Source: JAKACA01 sp050008715
GTDB taxonomy: Bacteria; Actinomycetota; Acidimicrobiia; Acidimicrobiales; Bog-793
DNA: 34,562 nt
Direction: 5' to 3'
Assembly (NCBI GenBank): GCA_050008715.1
Contig: JBEKMC010000022.1
Span: 1 to 34,562 of the forward strand
Numbering within the stretch: the first letter of the stretch is position 1; each line of letters begins with the position of its first letter. Position numbers and translations under genes: made by a program. Below the pieces are notes generated by a model. That model searched no databases. It worked only from the letters and a program-made list of their open reading frames with translations, and was not told the DNA's origin. This document shows positions 23,657-33,008 of this stretch, piece after piece.

Positions 23657-26600
23657 ATGCGGCTGTCATCGTTTCATGTCGACGGCTACGGAGCGCTGGC
23701 AGATTTCGGCGCCGACGACCTCGCACCCGGCCTTGTCGTCCTGCTCGGACCCAACGAAGCCGGGAAGTCCACGCTCTTCGATTTCGTCACAGGCGTCCTG
23801 TTCGGGTTTCCCTCGCGCAAGGACAACCCGAAATATCGGTCGCCGGTGCGCGGCGGGCGACACGGAGGTCGGGTCGGTTTCGTCGACGAAGCTGGCGCCC
23901 ACTGGGTCGTCGAGCGCCACGCCGGTGCACAACGGGACCTCGTCGTTCGTCTGCCTGACGGATCGTCGGGCGACGAACACAGCCTCGCCCGCGCCCTGGC
24001 GGGTGCGAGCGCATCGCTCTTCGAGGCAGTGTTCGCCGTCGGGCTCGACGATCTGGGCCAGATGAAGAACCTGCAGAGCGACGAGGTCCGGGAGCTCCTC
24101 TTCACAGCCAGCATCTTCGGTCAGCGTCGCTCCGCTACGACGGCCATGAAGAGGTTGGCCGAGTCACGCGACGAGCTTGCCCGGCCCCGCCGCGAGGAAG
24201 CCACTGCCAACCGGTTGGCCGCCGAGCTCGAGGTGGTACGTGGCGAGTTGGCGATCGCGCGACTGGAGGCGGGCGCCTTCGAGGCCCTGCAGCGCCAGGA
24301 GTCCGAGATCGCCCAGGAGCTGCGGGCGACGCGGGCGAGGCTCAAAGGGCTGAGGGAGCGCGATCGACAGCTGCAGCTCCTCGAGAGCTGCTGGCAGCAC
24401 TACCACCGCGCCCGAACGGCCGCCGGCGAGCTGGCCTCGCTCCCGCCGATCGGGCCGGCCGTGACCCTGATCGAGTACGCCGGCACCGTGCGGGAGCTCG
24501 CCGGTGAGCGCTCAGGCCACCGTGAGCGGATCGAGAAGCTCGCTGAGCTGCGCAGATCCCAAGCCTCGCTGGAAAGTTCCATCGACCGGCGGCTCCCCCG
24601 CGTGGGGTCGTCATGGACCCGTGAGCGCGCCCTCGAGGCCGCTGCTCCGGACGTCCTGGGCGAGAGCGTCCGGTCCGCACGTGACCGCCTGAGCGCTCTC
24701 CGCATCGACCTCGCCTCGAAAGACGCAGTGCTCGCGCAGGCTGACGGACTGTTGACCGCCATACCGCTCGACGACGACTCCAACGACATTCCGGGCCGCC
24801 GAGAGCTCGAAGCTCGCGACCATGCCGTGACGGAGTTGCGCGACCGGCTCGCCGAATCGGAGCGGTTGCAGCTCGAGACCTTGGCGGACGAGCGCGAGCT
24901 GGCCCTCGCCCGGGTGTCGTCGGCGCCCTCGGTGCCGGCGAATCGATCCGCCGTCATCTCGCTCCTCGTGAGCGGCATGGCGGTCTGTGCGGTTGGGGCG
25001 GCGCTCTTCGCCGGCGGGCACGCCGTTCTCGCCGTCCTGACGCTGGCCGTCGGTCTCGTCCTCATCGCCACCGGCGGTCACATGCGACGTCAGGCCCGCC
25101 AGCACGCCGCCGCTCCATCGGCATCGGAAGCTTGGGCGGTGGCCACACGAGGCGCCGAATCACGGCGGCCATCGCGGACGGATCCCACCAGCGCGACGCG
25201 CGAGGTACAGCTCGAGCGCACGCTCGCTCGTACGGCCGAGCTTGCCCGCCAGCTCGGGTTGCCGACACCGCCGTCGCGCGTCGACCTCGACCGCCTCGCA
25301 GCCACGTTGCAGCGGCAATGGGAGCGAAGGCGCCAGCTCGACGATCTCGTCACTGCTCGTGCGCAAGCCCAGGCTCGACACCTGCTGGCCGCAGAAGCAG
25401 TCGAAGGGTCTCGCCGGAGACTTTCTGACGAGCAGGCGTCGTACGGGGCCTGGTGCGCTTCCCACGGCTTCGACCCGACGGCGCAGCCCGACGCCACGCT
25501 CGAAGCGATCGCGGAGCTGGCAGGCGTGTGTCAACAACTGCAAGGCCTTGAGCGGATTGAGCGGGCCATCGCCGATCTCGATCCGGCGGTCGAGTCCTTT
25601 GTCCGTCGGTGCTGTGCACTGTTCGAAGCCCTCGACCCTGCTCTGTTGACGACCCACTCGACTCCCGGACCAAGCGACGGCGCAGCCGACGATCTCGAAT
25701 CCATGCTGACGCCGCTCGTGCTCGAGCTCGATGAAGCCCTCGCTGCCGCCTCTACCCGCATGTCGCTGGAGCGAGAGCGGGCGGCCGCTGAGCGGGCGCT
25801 CGAGAGTGCCATCGGGGGCGGCCGAACGGCCGAAGCTGTGCGCTCCCAGCTCGTGACGGGCGACGTGCTGTCATGGGCGCGCGAGCGTTCCGAGCTTGAG
25901 CCCGCGATCGAGGAGTTGACGGCCGCCGAGGAAGACGCAGTTCGCCAGCACCAGTCTCTCGCCGAGGAGATGCGCCGGCTGGCGACCTCGGCACGCATCG
26001 CCGACCTCGAGCAGCGCTACGTGGCGCTCGACTTCGAGCTGGATGCGGCCCTGCGTCAGTACCTCGTTCTCGGGACAGCCCGGGGCCTGCTGCAGCGGAC
26101 GCTCGCCCAGCACGAGCGTGAGCGGCAGCCGGCGGTCGTCGCCAATGCCGCCGCCCATTTCGAACGAGTCACCGCTGGCCGCTACGTCGGCCTGCTGGCC
26201 GACGCAGGCGTGGACGGCCGCCAGACGATCCGTGCGCTGTCGTCGAGCGGAGAGGTGATCGACGCCCATCGCCTGAGCCGCGGGACGATCGAGCAGCTCT
26301 ACCTGTGCCTTCGCCTCGGCCTGGCCGACTCGTTCGCGGAGCGCTCCGTCTCCCTTCCGATCGTGCTCGACGACGTGCTCGTGAACTTCGACCCCGAGCG
26401 GGCGGCAGCAGTCGCCTCCGAGTTGGCTTCAGCTGCCGAGACGCATCAGATCCTGTTGCTCACCTGCCACCCGCATCTCGCCGAGCTGGTGATGCGGGCA
26501 AGCGGCCACCTCGCCCAACCCGCGCAGCTCATCCGACTGGGCCGGCTCGGGCAGCCAGGTCGCGGAGCCGAACAGCTTGCCCTCGCTGCACTGACGGCAC

Positions 26601-26689
26601 TCCCCGATTTGCTCCAAGAGGACGCCACGGGGCCTCGCCCGGCCACCGGCAGGGCCGATCCAGGTCTGCCCACCGCAGCCGGCGGATAG
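23657..26689 (+). CDS. YhaN-like SMC/Rad50-family ATPase
   Basis: 1010 residues. Walker A GPNEAGKST lies at about 31-39 ('LVVLLGPNEAGKSTLFDFV'). Long coiled-coil-forming arms rich in Glu/Arg/Leu run from about 160 to 780. The signature 'LSRGTIEQLYLCLRLGLADS' and Walker B 'LPIVLDDVLVNFD' lie near 875-915, with an H-loop 'LLTCHPHLAEL'. Between the arms, at about 430-475, two hydrophobic helices ('AVISLLVSGMAVCAVGAALF' and 'VLAVLTLAVGLVLIATGG') mark the YhaN type rather than SbcC, and no zinc-hook CxxC is visible. It is the partner of the upstream nuclease. The C-terminal roughly 65 residues are low-complexity. Confidence 0.87.
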   Translation: MRLSSFHVDGYGALADFGADDLAPGLVVLLGPNEAGKSTLFDFVTGVLFGFPSRKDNPKYRSPVRGGRHGGRVGFVDEAGAHWVVERHAGAQRDLVVRLPDGSSGDEHSLARALAGASASLFEAVFAVGLDDLGQMKNLQSDEVRELLFTASIFGQRRSATTAMKRLAESRDELARPRREEATANRLAAELEVVRGELAIARLEAGAFEALQRQESEIAQELRATRARLKGLRERDRQLQLLESCWQHYHRARTAAGELASLPPIGPAVTLIEYAGTVRELAGERSGHRERIEKLAELRRSQASLESSIDRRLPRVGSSWTRERALEAAAPDVLGESVRSARDRLSALRIDLASKDAVLAQADGLLTAIPLDDDSNDIPGRRELEARDHAVTELRDRLAESERLQLETLADERELALARVSSAPSVPANRSAVISLLVSGMAVCAVGAALFAGGHAVLAVLTLAVGLVLIATGGHMRRQARQHAAAPSASEAWAVATRGAESRRPSRTDPTSATREVQLERTLARTAELARQLGLPTPPSRVDLDRLAATLQRQWERRRQLDDLVTARAQAQARHLLAAEAVEGSRRRLSDEQASYGAWCASHGFDPTAQPDATLEAIAELAGVCQQLQGLERIERAIADLDPAVESFVRRCCALFEALDPALLTTHSTPGPSDGAADDLESMLTPLVLELDEALAAASTRMSLERERAAAERALESAIGGGRTAEAVRSQLVTGDVLSWARERSELEPAIEELTAAEEDAVRQHQSLAEEMRRLATSARIADLEQRYVALDFELDAALRQYLVLGTARGLLQRTLAQHERERQPAVVANAAAHFERVTAGRYVGLLADAGVDGRQTIRALSSSGEVIDAHRLSRGTIEQLYLCLRLGLADSFAERSVSLPIVLDDVLVNFDPERAAAVASELASAAETHQILLLTCHPHLAELVMRASGHLAQPAQLIRLGRLGQPGRGAEQLALAALTALPDLLQEDATGPRPATGRADPGLPTAAGG

Positions 26690-26789
26690 CCGGGCGCGCC
26701 GACCGACGCCGGGCGGCACCGTCGCGACAGGCGGCGGGGTCTCACTGCGGCGATGACGACCGAGGCAAGGTGGCGGTACGGTCCTGTCC

Positions 26790-27029
26790 ATGGGATACAC
26801 GCGTCAGCAGTGGCACGACGCCATGGTGCGCTCGGCAGGTGCGGACGAGCGGGGACGAACGGCGGCCATCTCGTTGTCGGCGCTCGCCGGCGCGGTCATC
26901 CTGGTGCTCGGCTGGAACTCCGGTCACATCCGTCACCCGGTGCTCGTTGTCATCGGTGCAGCGATCCTCGTTGCCGCCGTCGTCCAGTTCGCGCTGTTCG
27001 TTCATCGGCGGCTCCGGGGTTCGCAATGA
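26790..27029 (+). CDS. Small two-helix membrane protein
   Basis: 79 residues from ATG 26790. An N-terminal amphipathic stretch 'MGYTRQQWHDAMVRSAGADE' is followed by hydrophobic helices at about 26-43 ('ISLSALAGAVILVLGW') and 50-69 ('PVLVVIGAAILVAAVVQFAL'), then a basic end 'HRRLRGSQ'. No ribosome site of note. It is not recognised as a family. The 100-bp gap before it holds nothing identifiable. Confidence 0.55.
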   Translation: MGYTRQQWHDAMVRSAGADERGRTAAISLSALAGAVILVLGWNSGHIRHPVLVVIGAAILVAAVVQFALFVHRRLRGSQ

Positions 27030-27073
27030 GGCGGTATCTCCTCTCAGCGTTCTACCGGTCCCGCCGCAGCTGA

Positions 27074-27096
27074 CCCTGACAGACACAGCGTCAGGG
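27074..27096. terminator. Inverted repeat between convergent genes
   Basis: CCCTGAC (27074-27080), a 9-nt loop and GTCAGGG (27090-27096) can form a 7-bp stem between the small membrane protein and the Eis-like gene. No T-run follows. It is a weak candidate for a bidirectional terminator. Confidence 0.4.
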
Positions 27097-27110
27097 AGCA
27101 GCGACCGAAG

Positions 27111-28376
27111 CTAAAAGGGTGTGAGGCAGTAGGGCGGCCGGTCGTTGGCGAACATCCGAGCCGCCAGTGGCACGGCCCCGGCGGACACCTGACGGATCTG
27201 CCCGACGTCGGCGAGCGACTGTGCGGAGACGCCGCCGAGGTAGATGCTCGCCAGCCGGGACGCATCCAGCTCGAGGTCGGGCTCCCCCTCGGTTCGGGAG
27301 ACTTCCGCAGTCCCCCACTCCTCGGTGACGACGACTCGGTACCGGCCTGTGTTCCAAGGGCAGAAGTGATCGTGCAACCCGATCACGAGGTCGCCTTGGC
27401 CGGGATAGCGGCGCAGCGCCAGGCACCTCGCCACGTCGACGAGGCGAACCCAGGTGCGGTCCCTTGACGCCGTGCACTGCAGTTGGCGGGGCTCAGCGAG
27501 GAGCCACCTGATGGGCTCGTCGACGGGCCGTCCGGTAGCGACCAGTTCGACCGTGAGATCGACTCCGAGGAGGAAGTCCCAGAGCGCCACGTAGGCGTCG
27601 CTCGACAGTGCGCACAGCTCGTGAACGAGGAGCCGGCGAGGCCAATGCTCAGGCGGGTTGATCGAGACGACCTCGTAGGCCACGTAACCGTCGAGGCGTC
27701 CGCCCTCCTCGTAGACGGCGTAGAAGCGTCGGGCGAGCTCTTCACCGCCCGGCTCCCCCAGCGCGCTCGTGTAGTCGATTTCCGAGCGATCGAGCTCCCC
27801 GGCACGCGTCGGGGCGTATTCGGCATACACGGCCGGGAGCGCCACGGCCGCTTCCTCCCGGGGCACCAGCCGTACGCTCCCTGCCGCAAGCTCGCCGGCG
27901 GGCACCGCCAATCGGCCGACGCGCTTGTCGACCGTGTACGACGAGCCAAACGTCGCCTGGCCGTACCCGAAGCGCCCGTAGATGCCGCCTTCGCTCGCAT
28001 ACAGCGCCGCTGCGATCTCGCCGCGCCCCCGAATGTCGTCGAGCTGATACCTCATCAGCTCTCGCAGTCGTCCCTGCCGCCGGTGGGACGGCAGGACCGC
28101 AACGGCAACCACCATGGCCGCCGCCGCACGGCCGAGACCGGGGACGGTCATACTCGTGGCCTCCGACGCAGCAGTTCCGACGAGGGCTCCCTCGTCACGA
28201 GCGGCGGCCACCCGATCGAGGGTCATCACCGACCTGATGAGGTCCTCGAAGCCTTTCGGCATTCGCGCTCCGAAAGCGCCGGCATCGACGTCGAAGAAGC
28301 CGTCCACTTCGCCTTCGCGCAAGGGGCTGATCGGTGGTCGCAGCGACACGGCACGGCTCGCGTCATCGGGGGCCAT
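27111..28376 (-). CDS. eis: Eis-like GNAT N-acetyltransferase
   Basis: 421 residues, ATG 28376. The tripartite Eis layout is present. An N-terminal GNAT domain has the acetyl-CoA loop 'VVAVAVLPSHRRQGRLRELM' and 'GGIYGRFGYGQATFGS' (the Tyr corresponds to the proposed acid Tyr of Eis). A second GNAT-like half follows. An SCP2-like C-terminal domain ends in a terminal Phe ('PPYCLTPF'), whose carboxylate acts as base in mycobacterial Eis. Eis enzymes acetylate aminoglycosides and protein lysines; the physiological substrate here is unknown. It is convergent with the small membrane protein and follows the methyltransferase by 46 bp. Confidence 0.87.
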   Translation of the reverse strand: MAPDDASRAVSLRPPISPLREGEVDGFFDVDAGAFGARMPKGFEDLIRSVMTLDRVAAARDEGALVGTAASEATSMTVPGLGRAAAAMVVAVAVLPSHRRQGRLRELMRYQLDDIRGRGEIAAALYASEGGIYGRFGYGQATFGSSYTVDKRVGRLAVPAGELAAGSVRLVPREEAAVALPAVYAEYAPTRAGELDRSEIDYTSALGEPGGEELARRFYAVYEEGGRLDGYVAYEVVSINPPEHWPRRLLVHELCALSSDAYVALWDFLLGVDLTVELVATGRPVDEPIRWLLAEPRQLQCTASRDRTWVRLVDVARCLALRRYPGQGDLVIGLHDHFCPWNTGRYRVVVTEEWGTAEVSRTEGEPDLELDASRLASIYLGGVSAQSLADVGQIRQVSAGAVPLAARMFANDRPPYCLTPF

Positions 28377-28422
28377 GAGGCGAGTTTCTCACGAACGCCG
28401 ACCGGGACGGGCCGGCAACGCC

Positions 28423-29130
28423 TCAGGCCAGTCGGGCGCGCAGGTGCAGGAACAGCGGGACTCGCTGCCAGTGGCTGCCTTCGGAGGGGTCGGTGACCTC
28501 CCGTAGGGACTCGATCACCAGGCCGGAGCGCTCCAGAGCCCGAGCGTAGGTCCCGAGCGGGCGGTGGGCACTGTGGAAGGTCATCTGGAGCCCGTCGCGC
28601 TCGATGTCGTCGTGGTAGCGGAAGGCGCTCATATACGAAGCGCGGATGACAAAGGGAGCATCACCCCCGTTCTCGCCTTCCTCGAAGCTTCCGGCCGAGT
28701 TCATCGGATGGACGATCGCCATGCAGAGGCGACCGCCCGGGACCAGCAGCCGCGCGATCTCTGCCACGGCGTCGTCGAGGTCGTCCACGTCCTGCAGGGA
28801 CATGAAGGCGACGACGAGATCCGCGCAACCGGTCCGTACCGGGGCGATTGCGATGTCTGCCACGCCGACCGGGACCGGCCGCTCGTGGGCTGCGCAAGCA
28901 CGGGCCAGGGCCGGCGAGCCGTCGAACATCACGACGCGGTGGCCGAGTGCGGTCAAGTCCCGTCCGAGCCGGCCCTCTCCACCGCCGACGTCGACGGTGA
29001 GGCGGCCAGGCGGCGGGAGGAGCTCGAGGAAGCGCGCTCGGTGGAAGCGGTCGTAAGAGTCATGCCCAGGCGTCCGGACCCACCGGATCCACTCGTCGGC
29101 GTGCTCGTCCCACGCCCCGCGCATCGTCAA
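28423..29130 (-). CDS. Class I SAM-dependent methyltransferase
   Basis: 235 residues. SAM-binding motif I 'LTVDVGGGEGRLGRDLTALG', motif II acidic 'VVMFDGSPALARA', motif IV 'CADLVVAFMSLQDVDDLDDA' and post-IV 'EIARLLVPGGRLCMAIVHPM' are all in order. It belongs to the Methyltransf_11/25-type fold; the acceptor is unknown. It lies 17 bp after ispG, on the same strand, so it is probably the tail of the isoprenoid/lipid operon. Confidence 0.87.
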   Translation of the reverse strand: MTMRGAWDEHADEWIRWVRTPGHDSYDRFHRARFLELLPPPGRLTVDVGGGEGRLGRDLTALGHRVVMFDGSPALARACAAHERPVPVGVADIAIAPVRTGCADLVVAFMSLQDVDDLDDAVAEIARLLVPGGRLCMAIVHPMNSAGSFEEGENGGDAPFVIRASYMSAFRYHDDIERDGLQMTFHSAHRPLGTYARALERSGLVIESLREVTDPSEGSHWQRVPLFLHLRARLA

Positions 29131-29147
29131 CGTCGGAAGGTGCGGGC

Positions 29148-30407
29148 TCAGCCGTCGGCCGTCGGGTGGGGCTGCGCCTCGCGCTCGATCGTCTTGCGGA
29201 TGATGTCGACCCGTACCTCGCTCGAGTTGACGTCGTCGCCCTGCTCGGCCACGAGTGCCGCTCGGTCGGCCTCGGCCTCTGCCGCCGCTCCCGAGTCCGC
29301 CGCCGCCAGCCGGGCTTCGATTCCCTCTGCGACCAGGCGCTCGGCTTCCTCGACGAGTGCTTCGACCATCTGGTCCTCGGGCACGACGCGCACGATCTGG
29401 CCCTTGATGAACAAGTGGCCCCGCTTGCGGCCCGCCGCGATCCCGAGATCGGCCTCGCGCGCCTCGCCTGGTCCATTGACGACACAGCCCATGACGGCCA
29501 CCTGGATGGGCAGGTTCCGGTTCTCGAGGGCCGCCTGCGCCGCTTTGGCCACCCCGATGACGTCGATCTCGGCGCGGCCGCAGGATGGGCAGGCGATCAG
29601 GTCGAGGCCCTTGCGCTCGCGCAGGCCCAGGGCCTCCAACAGCTGACGGCCCGCGCGGGCTTCCTCTACGGGGTCGGCCGTGAGCGAGTACCGGATCGTG
29701 TCGCCGATGCCCTCGGAAAGGAGCGTGGCGATACCGGCAGTGGCTTTCAGCAAACCTGCCGGCGGCGGCCCTGCTTCGGTCACGCCGAGGTGGAGCGGGT
29801 GGTCGAACGTCTCCGACGCGAGCCGGTAGGACTCGATCATGAGCGGCACGTTCGAGGCCTTCACCGAGATCTTCACGTCATCGAAGTCGACTTCCTCGAA
29901 GTACGCCAGCTCCATGCGCGCCGATTCCACGAGCGCCTCCGGCGTGGCCCCCCCGAAGCGCTTGTACAGCTCCGGGTGCAGTGACCCGGCGTTCACGCCG
30001 ATGCGGATGGGAACGCCACGGTCTCGTGCCTCTGCCGCGATCTGCTTGATCTCCTCCGGCTTGCGCAGATTGCCGGGATTGAGGCGCAGCCCGTGCACGC
30101 CCGCTTCGAGGGCGGCGAGGGCCATCTCGTGATGGAAGTGCACGTCGGCCACGATCGGGACCGGCGATCTCGGGACGATCCTCGCCAAGCCCTCGGCCGC
30201 CGCCTGCTCGTTGCAAGTACAGCGAACGATGTCGGCCCCCGCGGCCGCCAGCGCGTAGACCTGGGCGAGGGTGCCTTCCACGTCGGCCGTCTTCGTGATC
30301 GTCATCGACTGGACCGTGATCGGAGCATTGCCTCCGACGGCGACGTTGCCGACGTGAATCTGCCGTGTCGTGCGACGTTGCGACGTTGCAACCGCAGGTC
30401 GTGCCAT
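29148..30407 (-). CDS. ispG: 4-hydroxy-3-methylbut-2-en-1-yl diphosphate synthase
   Basis: 419 residues. It converts MEcPP to HMBPP in the MEP isoprenoid pathway using a [4Fe-4S] cluster. The TIM-barrel start 'APITVQSMTITKTADVEGTL' is followed by 'IVADVHFHHEMALAALEAG' and 'LRLNPGNLR'. The cluster ligands are C273 and C276 ('ACPSCGR') and C308, with E315 ('MGCVVNGPGE'); numbering and spacing follow E. coli IspG closely. About 45 extra C-terminal residues, acidic and Ala-rich, are beyond the usual end. Its position downstream of the site-2 protease is the standard actinobacterial arrangement. Confidence 0.95.
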   Translation of the reverse strand: MARPAVATSQRRTTRQIHVGNVAVGGNAPITVQSMTITKTADVEGTLAQVYALAAAGADIVRCTCNEQAAAEGLARIVPRSPVPIVADVHFHHEMALAALEAGVHGLRLNPGNLRKPEEIKQIAAEARDRGVPIRIGVNAGSLHPELYKRFGGATPEALVESARMELAYFEEVDFDDVKISVKASNVPLMIESYRLASETFDHPLHLGVTEAGPPPAGLLKATAGIATLLSEGIGDTIRYSLTADPVEEARAGRQLLEALGLRERKGLDLIACPSCGRAEIDVIGVAKAAQAALENRNLPIQVAVMGCVVNGPGEAREADLGIAAGRKRGHLFIKGQIVRVVPEDQMVEALVEEAERLVAEGIEARLAAADSGAAAEAEADRAALVAEQGDDVNSSEVRVDIIRKTIEREAQPHPTADG

Positions 30408-30508
30408 TCACCGAGACTACCGGCAGGCGACCGCCCGGCAGGAGGCGCCCATCTGGGCCGCCGGGGCACCGAGCGACCGAAGGCAGCGCACGGCGGCGGC
30501 GGCGGTTG

Positions 30509-31843
30509 TCAGCCCCCGGTCAGGTGCACGGGTTGCAGGATGTTGGAGTAGAGCGCGCCGACGCCGACGATGACGATGAGTGCGAGGAAGACGTACGCGA
30601 ACGGCAGCAGCTTGGCCACGTCGGCGTGGTACGGCCGCCCGCGACGCGAGCGGATCCGTTCGTACACGGCGATGGCGACGTGCCCACCGTCGAGCGGCAG
30701 CATCGGCAGCAGGTTGACGACCCCGATGAACAAGTTGATGAAGGCGAGGAACACGAACAGCGACGAGATCCCGAGGCTGTAGAGCTGGGAACCGAGCTGT
30801 ACGGCACCGAGGATCGACACGACCTGTCCGTTCGACGACCCTCCGCCCGAAGAGGTCGTGGCGGGGACGCCGGCGCACGCCTTTGGAGGGGCGGTCGTGC
30901 TGCCGGCCGTCACGACCTGATGGCCGAACGAGCGCAGCCCGCTCAGCGAGAAAAAGCTCCCGAGACCCGAGAACGTCGTGCTGACGAGTGAACCGAACTC
31001 GCTCGCCGACTTCGGCACCGACTCGAACGGCCCGTAGCTGACTTGCTTCGTGACGAGGAGCTCGACGCCGATCTCACCTTTGGTGTGATGAGTTACGACG
31101 CCGGCCGAGCAGGTGGCAACATGCTCGGTCGCGGGCGTGACGACGAGGTGGACCAACCGGCCGTCGCGGCGGACGACGACCTGGAGCGGCTTGCCGGCAC
31201 TCGAGGCGATGAAGGCGGTGAGCGAGTTGAACGTGGGGGTGGGGTGCCCGTCGACCGATACGAACGCGTCGCCGGGCTCGAGGCCGGCAACTGCCGCCGG
31301 CCCGGGGTGCTTGTCGACCTGGAACAGGCTCGAGATCGTCGGCGCGCTCGGCACCGGGGTGCCGAGGAACGCAAAGACCGACCACAGCAAAGCGAAGGCG
31401 AGGAGGAAGTGGACGAGCGAGCCGGCGCATGCGACGAGGACCCGTCGTGGGAAGCTCGCTTGCCGGTAGCTCCTTGGCTCGTCTTCCTCCGGCACGTCTT
31501 CCAGCATCGTCATGCCGACGATCTTCACGTAGCCGCCGGCGGGCAATGCCTTGACGCCGTAGGTCGTCTCGCCCCGGACCACCGCCCACAGCCTCGGCCC
31601 GAAGCCGAAGAAGTACTCGGTCACCTTCATCCCGCTCAGTTTCGCCGTGGCGAAATGGCCCAGCTCGTGCAGCATGACCATGGCGACGATCGCCAGCACC
31701 ACCACGAGGACCCCGGTGGCGTGGAAGGCAACGGCGACGACCACGACTCCGAGGATGACGACGAGCAGCTTCGCCAGGGCGAGGAGGAGATTCGAAGTCT
31801 GCGCGTCCTGCTCGGGCAGGCCGCCGCCGTCCGAGGCGCTCAA
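30509..31843 (-). CDS. rip: Site-2 protease (M50, RseP/Rip1-like)
   Basis: 444 residues. An intramembrane zinc metalloprotease: HELGH at 59-63 in the first core helix, a PDZ domain in the middle ('AVAGLEPGDAFVSVDGHPTP'), and the LDG motif near 385 ('VVNLLPMLPLDGGHVAIAV') supplying the third zinc ligand. A Ser/Gly/Thr-rich insertion lies between PDZ and the last helices. Such proteases release anti-sigma factors and process membrane regulators. The start is TTG at 31841-31843, overlapping the dxr stop (TTGA); no better start precedes the first helix. A 101-bp gap to ispG holds nothing identifiable. Confidence 0.92.
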   Translation of the reverse strand: MSASDGGGLPEQDAQTSNLLLALAKLLVVILGVVVVAVAFHATGVLVVVLAIVAMVMLHELGHFATAKLSGMKVTEYFFGFGPRLWAVVRGETTYGVKALPAGGYVKIVGMTMLEDVPEEDEPRSYRQASFPRRVLVACAGSLVHFLLAFALLWSVFAFLGTPVPSAPTISSLFQVDKHPGPAAVAGLEPGDAFVSVDGHPTPTFNSLTAFIASSAGKPLQVVVRRDGRLVHLVVTPATEHVATCSAGVVTHHTKGEIGVELLVTKQVSYGPFESVPKSASEFGSLVSTTFSGLGSFFSLSGLRSFGHQVVTAGSTTAPPKACAGVPATTSSGGGSSNGQVVSILGAVQLGSQLYSLGISSLFVFLAFINLFIGVVNLLPMLPLDGGHVAIAVYERIRSRRGRPYHADVAKLLPFAYVFLALIVIVGVGALYSNILQPVHLTGG

Positions 31844-33003
31844 GCGGCCCGCTCTCGCCGTTCCACCGCCATACGGGCAACCGACCGGGATTCCGAGTCG
31901 ACGGCCAACACGTCCTGCACGGTCACCAGCTTGGTCGATTCGTGAGCATCGAGGGTGTCAGCCACGACGTCGGCGATCCCGCCCCAGGACAAGCGGCCGT
32001 CGAGAAACGCGGCCACGGCGACCTCGTTGGCGGCGTTCAGGCAGGCCGGAGCACTGTCACCAGCTCTCCCGGCGGCGAAGGCGAGACCGAGGCAACGGAA
32101 GGTTGCGTAGTCGGGCGGCTCGAACTCGAGGCTGGTGGCCTGCGACCAGTCGAGTGTGCCGTAGGCAACCGCGAGCCGGGCGGGATAGCCCAGCGCATAG
32201 CCAATCGGTAGGCGCATGTCCGGGTTGGACAGCTGGGCGAGCGTCGCGCCGTCGGAGAACTCGACCATCGAGTGCACGATCGACTGCGGGTGGATGACGA
32301 CGTCGATCTGCTCGTAGGAGAGGTCGAAGAGCGCTTGCGCCTCGATCACCTCGAGACCCTTGTTCATGAGCGTGGACGAGTCGACCGTGATCTTCGGCCC
32401 CATCTTCCAGGTCGGGTGCTCGAGGGCCTCGGCCACGGTGGCATCCGCCAGTTGATCGAGGCGCCGCCCGCGAAACGGCCCACCGCTCGCCGTGAGCACG
32501 ACCCGGGCGACGGCAGCGGGCGAGGTGTTCAGGCACTGGTGGATCGCACAATGCTCCGAGTCGACCGGGATGAGGTCGCCGGAGGAGGCCCTCCACGCCG
32601 ACTTCACGACCGGGGCGCCTGCGACGAGCGACTCCTTGTTCGCCAGCGCAAGCCGCTTCCCCGCCTGCAAGGCCGCCACGGTGACGTCGAGGCCGGCAAA
32701 GCCGACGACTCCGTTCAGCACCACGTCGCCGACGTCGGCGAGCGAGGCGAGCGCCCCGACACCGGCGCGGACCTCGGTGCCGCTCGGGACCAGGGCCTCG
32801 AGGTCGGAGGCGCGGGACTCGTCGGCGATCGCCACGACCTGTGGATGCCAGCGCCGCGCCTGCTCAGCCAACACTGCGACCGATGAACCGCTGCCGATCG
32901 CGGCTACTTCGAAACGGTCGGACGAGGAGGCGATGACGTCGAGGGCTTGCGTGCCGACCGAACCCGTCGATCCGGCGATGACGATGCGTCTGGTCGAGCT
33001 CAT
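31840..33003 (-). CDS. dxr: 1-deoxy-D-xylulose 5-phosphate reductoisomerase
   Basis: 387 residues, ATG 33003. The committed MEP-pathway enzyme (DXP to MEP, NADPH). NADPH loop 'IVIAGSTGSVGTQALDVI', 'LALANKESLVAG', metal-binding 'LIPVDSEHCAIHQCL' and 'VVLTASGGPFRGR', and 'KITVDSSTLMNKGLEVIEAQ' are intact. It starts 5 bp after the cdsA stop and its stop overlaps the protease TTG. Confidence 0.96.
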   Translation of the reverse strand: MSSTRRIVIAGSTGSVGTQALDVIASSSDRFEVAAIGSGSSVAVLAEQARRWHPQVVAIADESRASDLEALVPSGTEVRAGVGALASLADVGDVVLNGVVGFAGLDVTVAALQAGKRLALANKESLVAGAPVVKSAWRASSGDLIPVDSEHCAIHQCLNTSPAAVARVVLTASGGPFRGRRLDQLADATVAEALEHPTWKMGPKITVDSSTLMNKGLEVIEAQALFDLSYEQIDVVIHPQSIVHSMVEFSDGATLAQLSNPDMRLPIGYALGYPARLAVAYGTLDWSQATSLEFEPPDYATFRCLGLAFAAGRAGDSAPACLNAANEVAVAAFLDGRLSWGGIADVVADTLDAHESTKLVTVQDVLAVDSESRSVARMAVERRERAA

Positions 33004-33008
33004 GTCGC

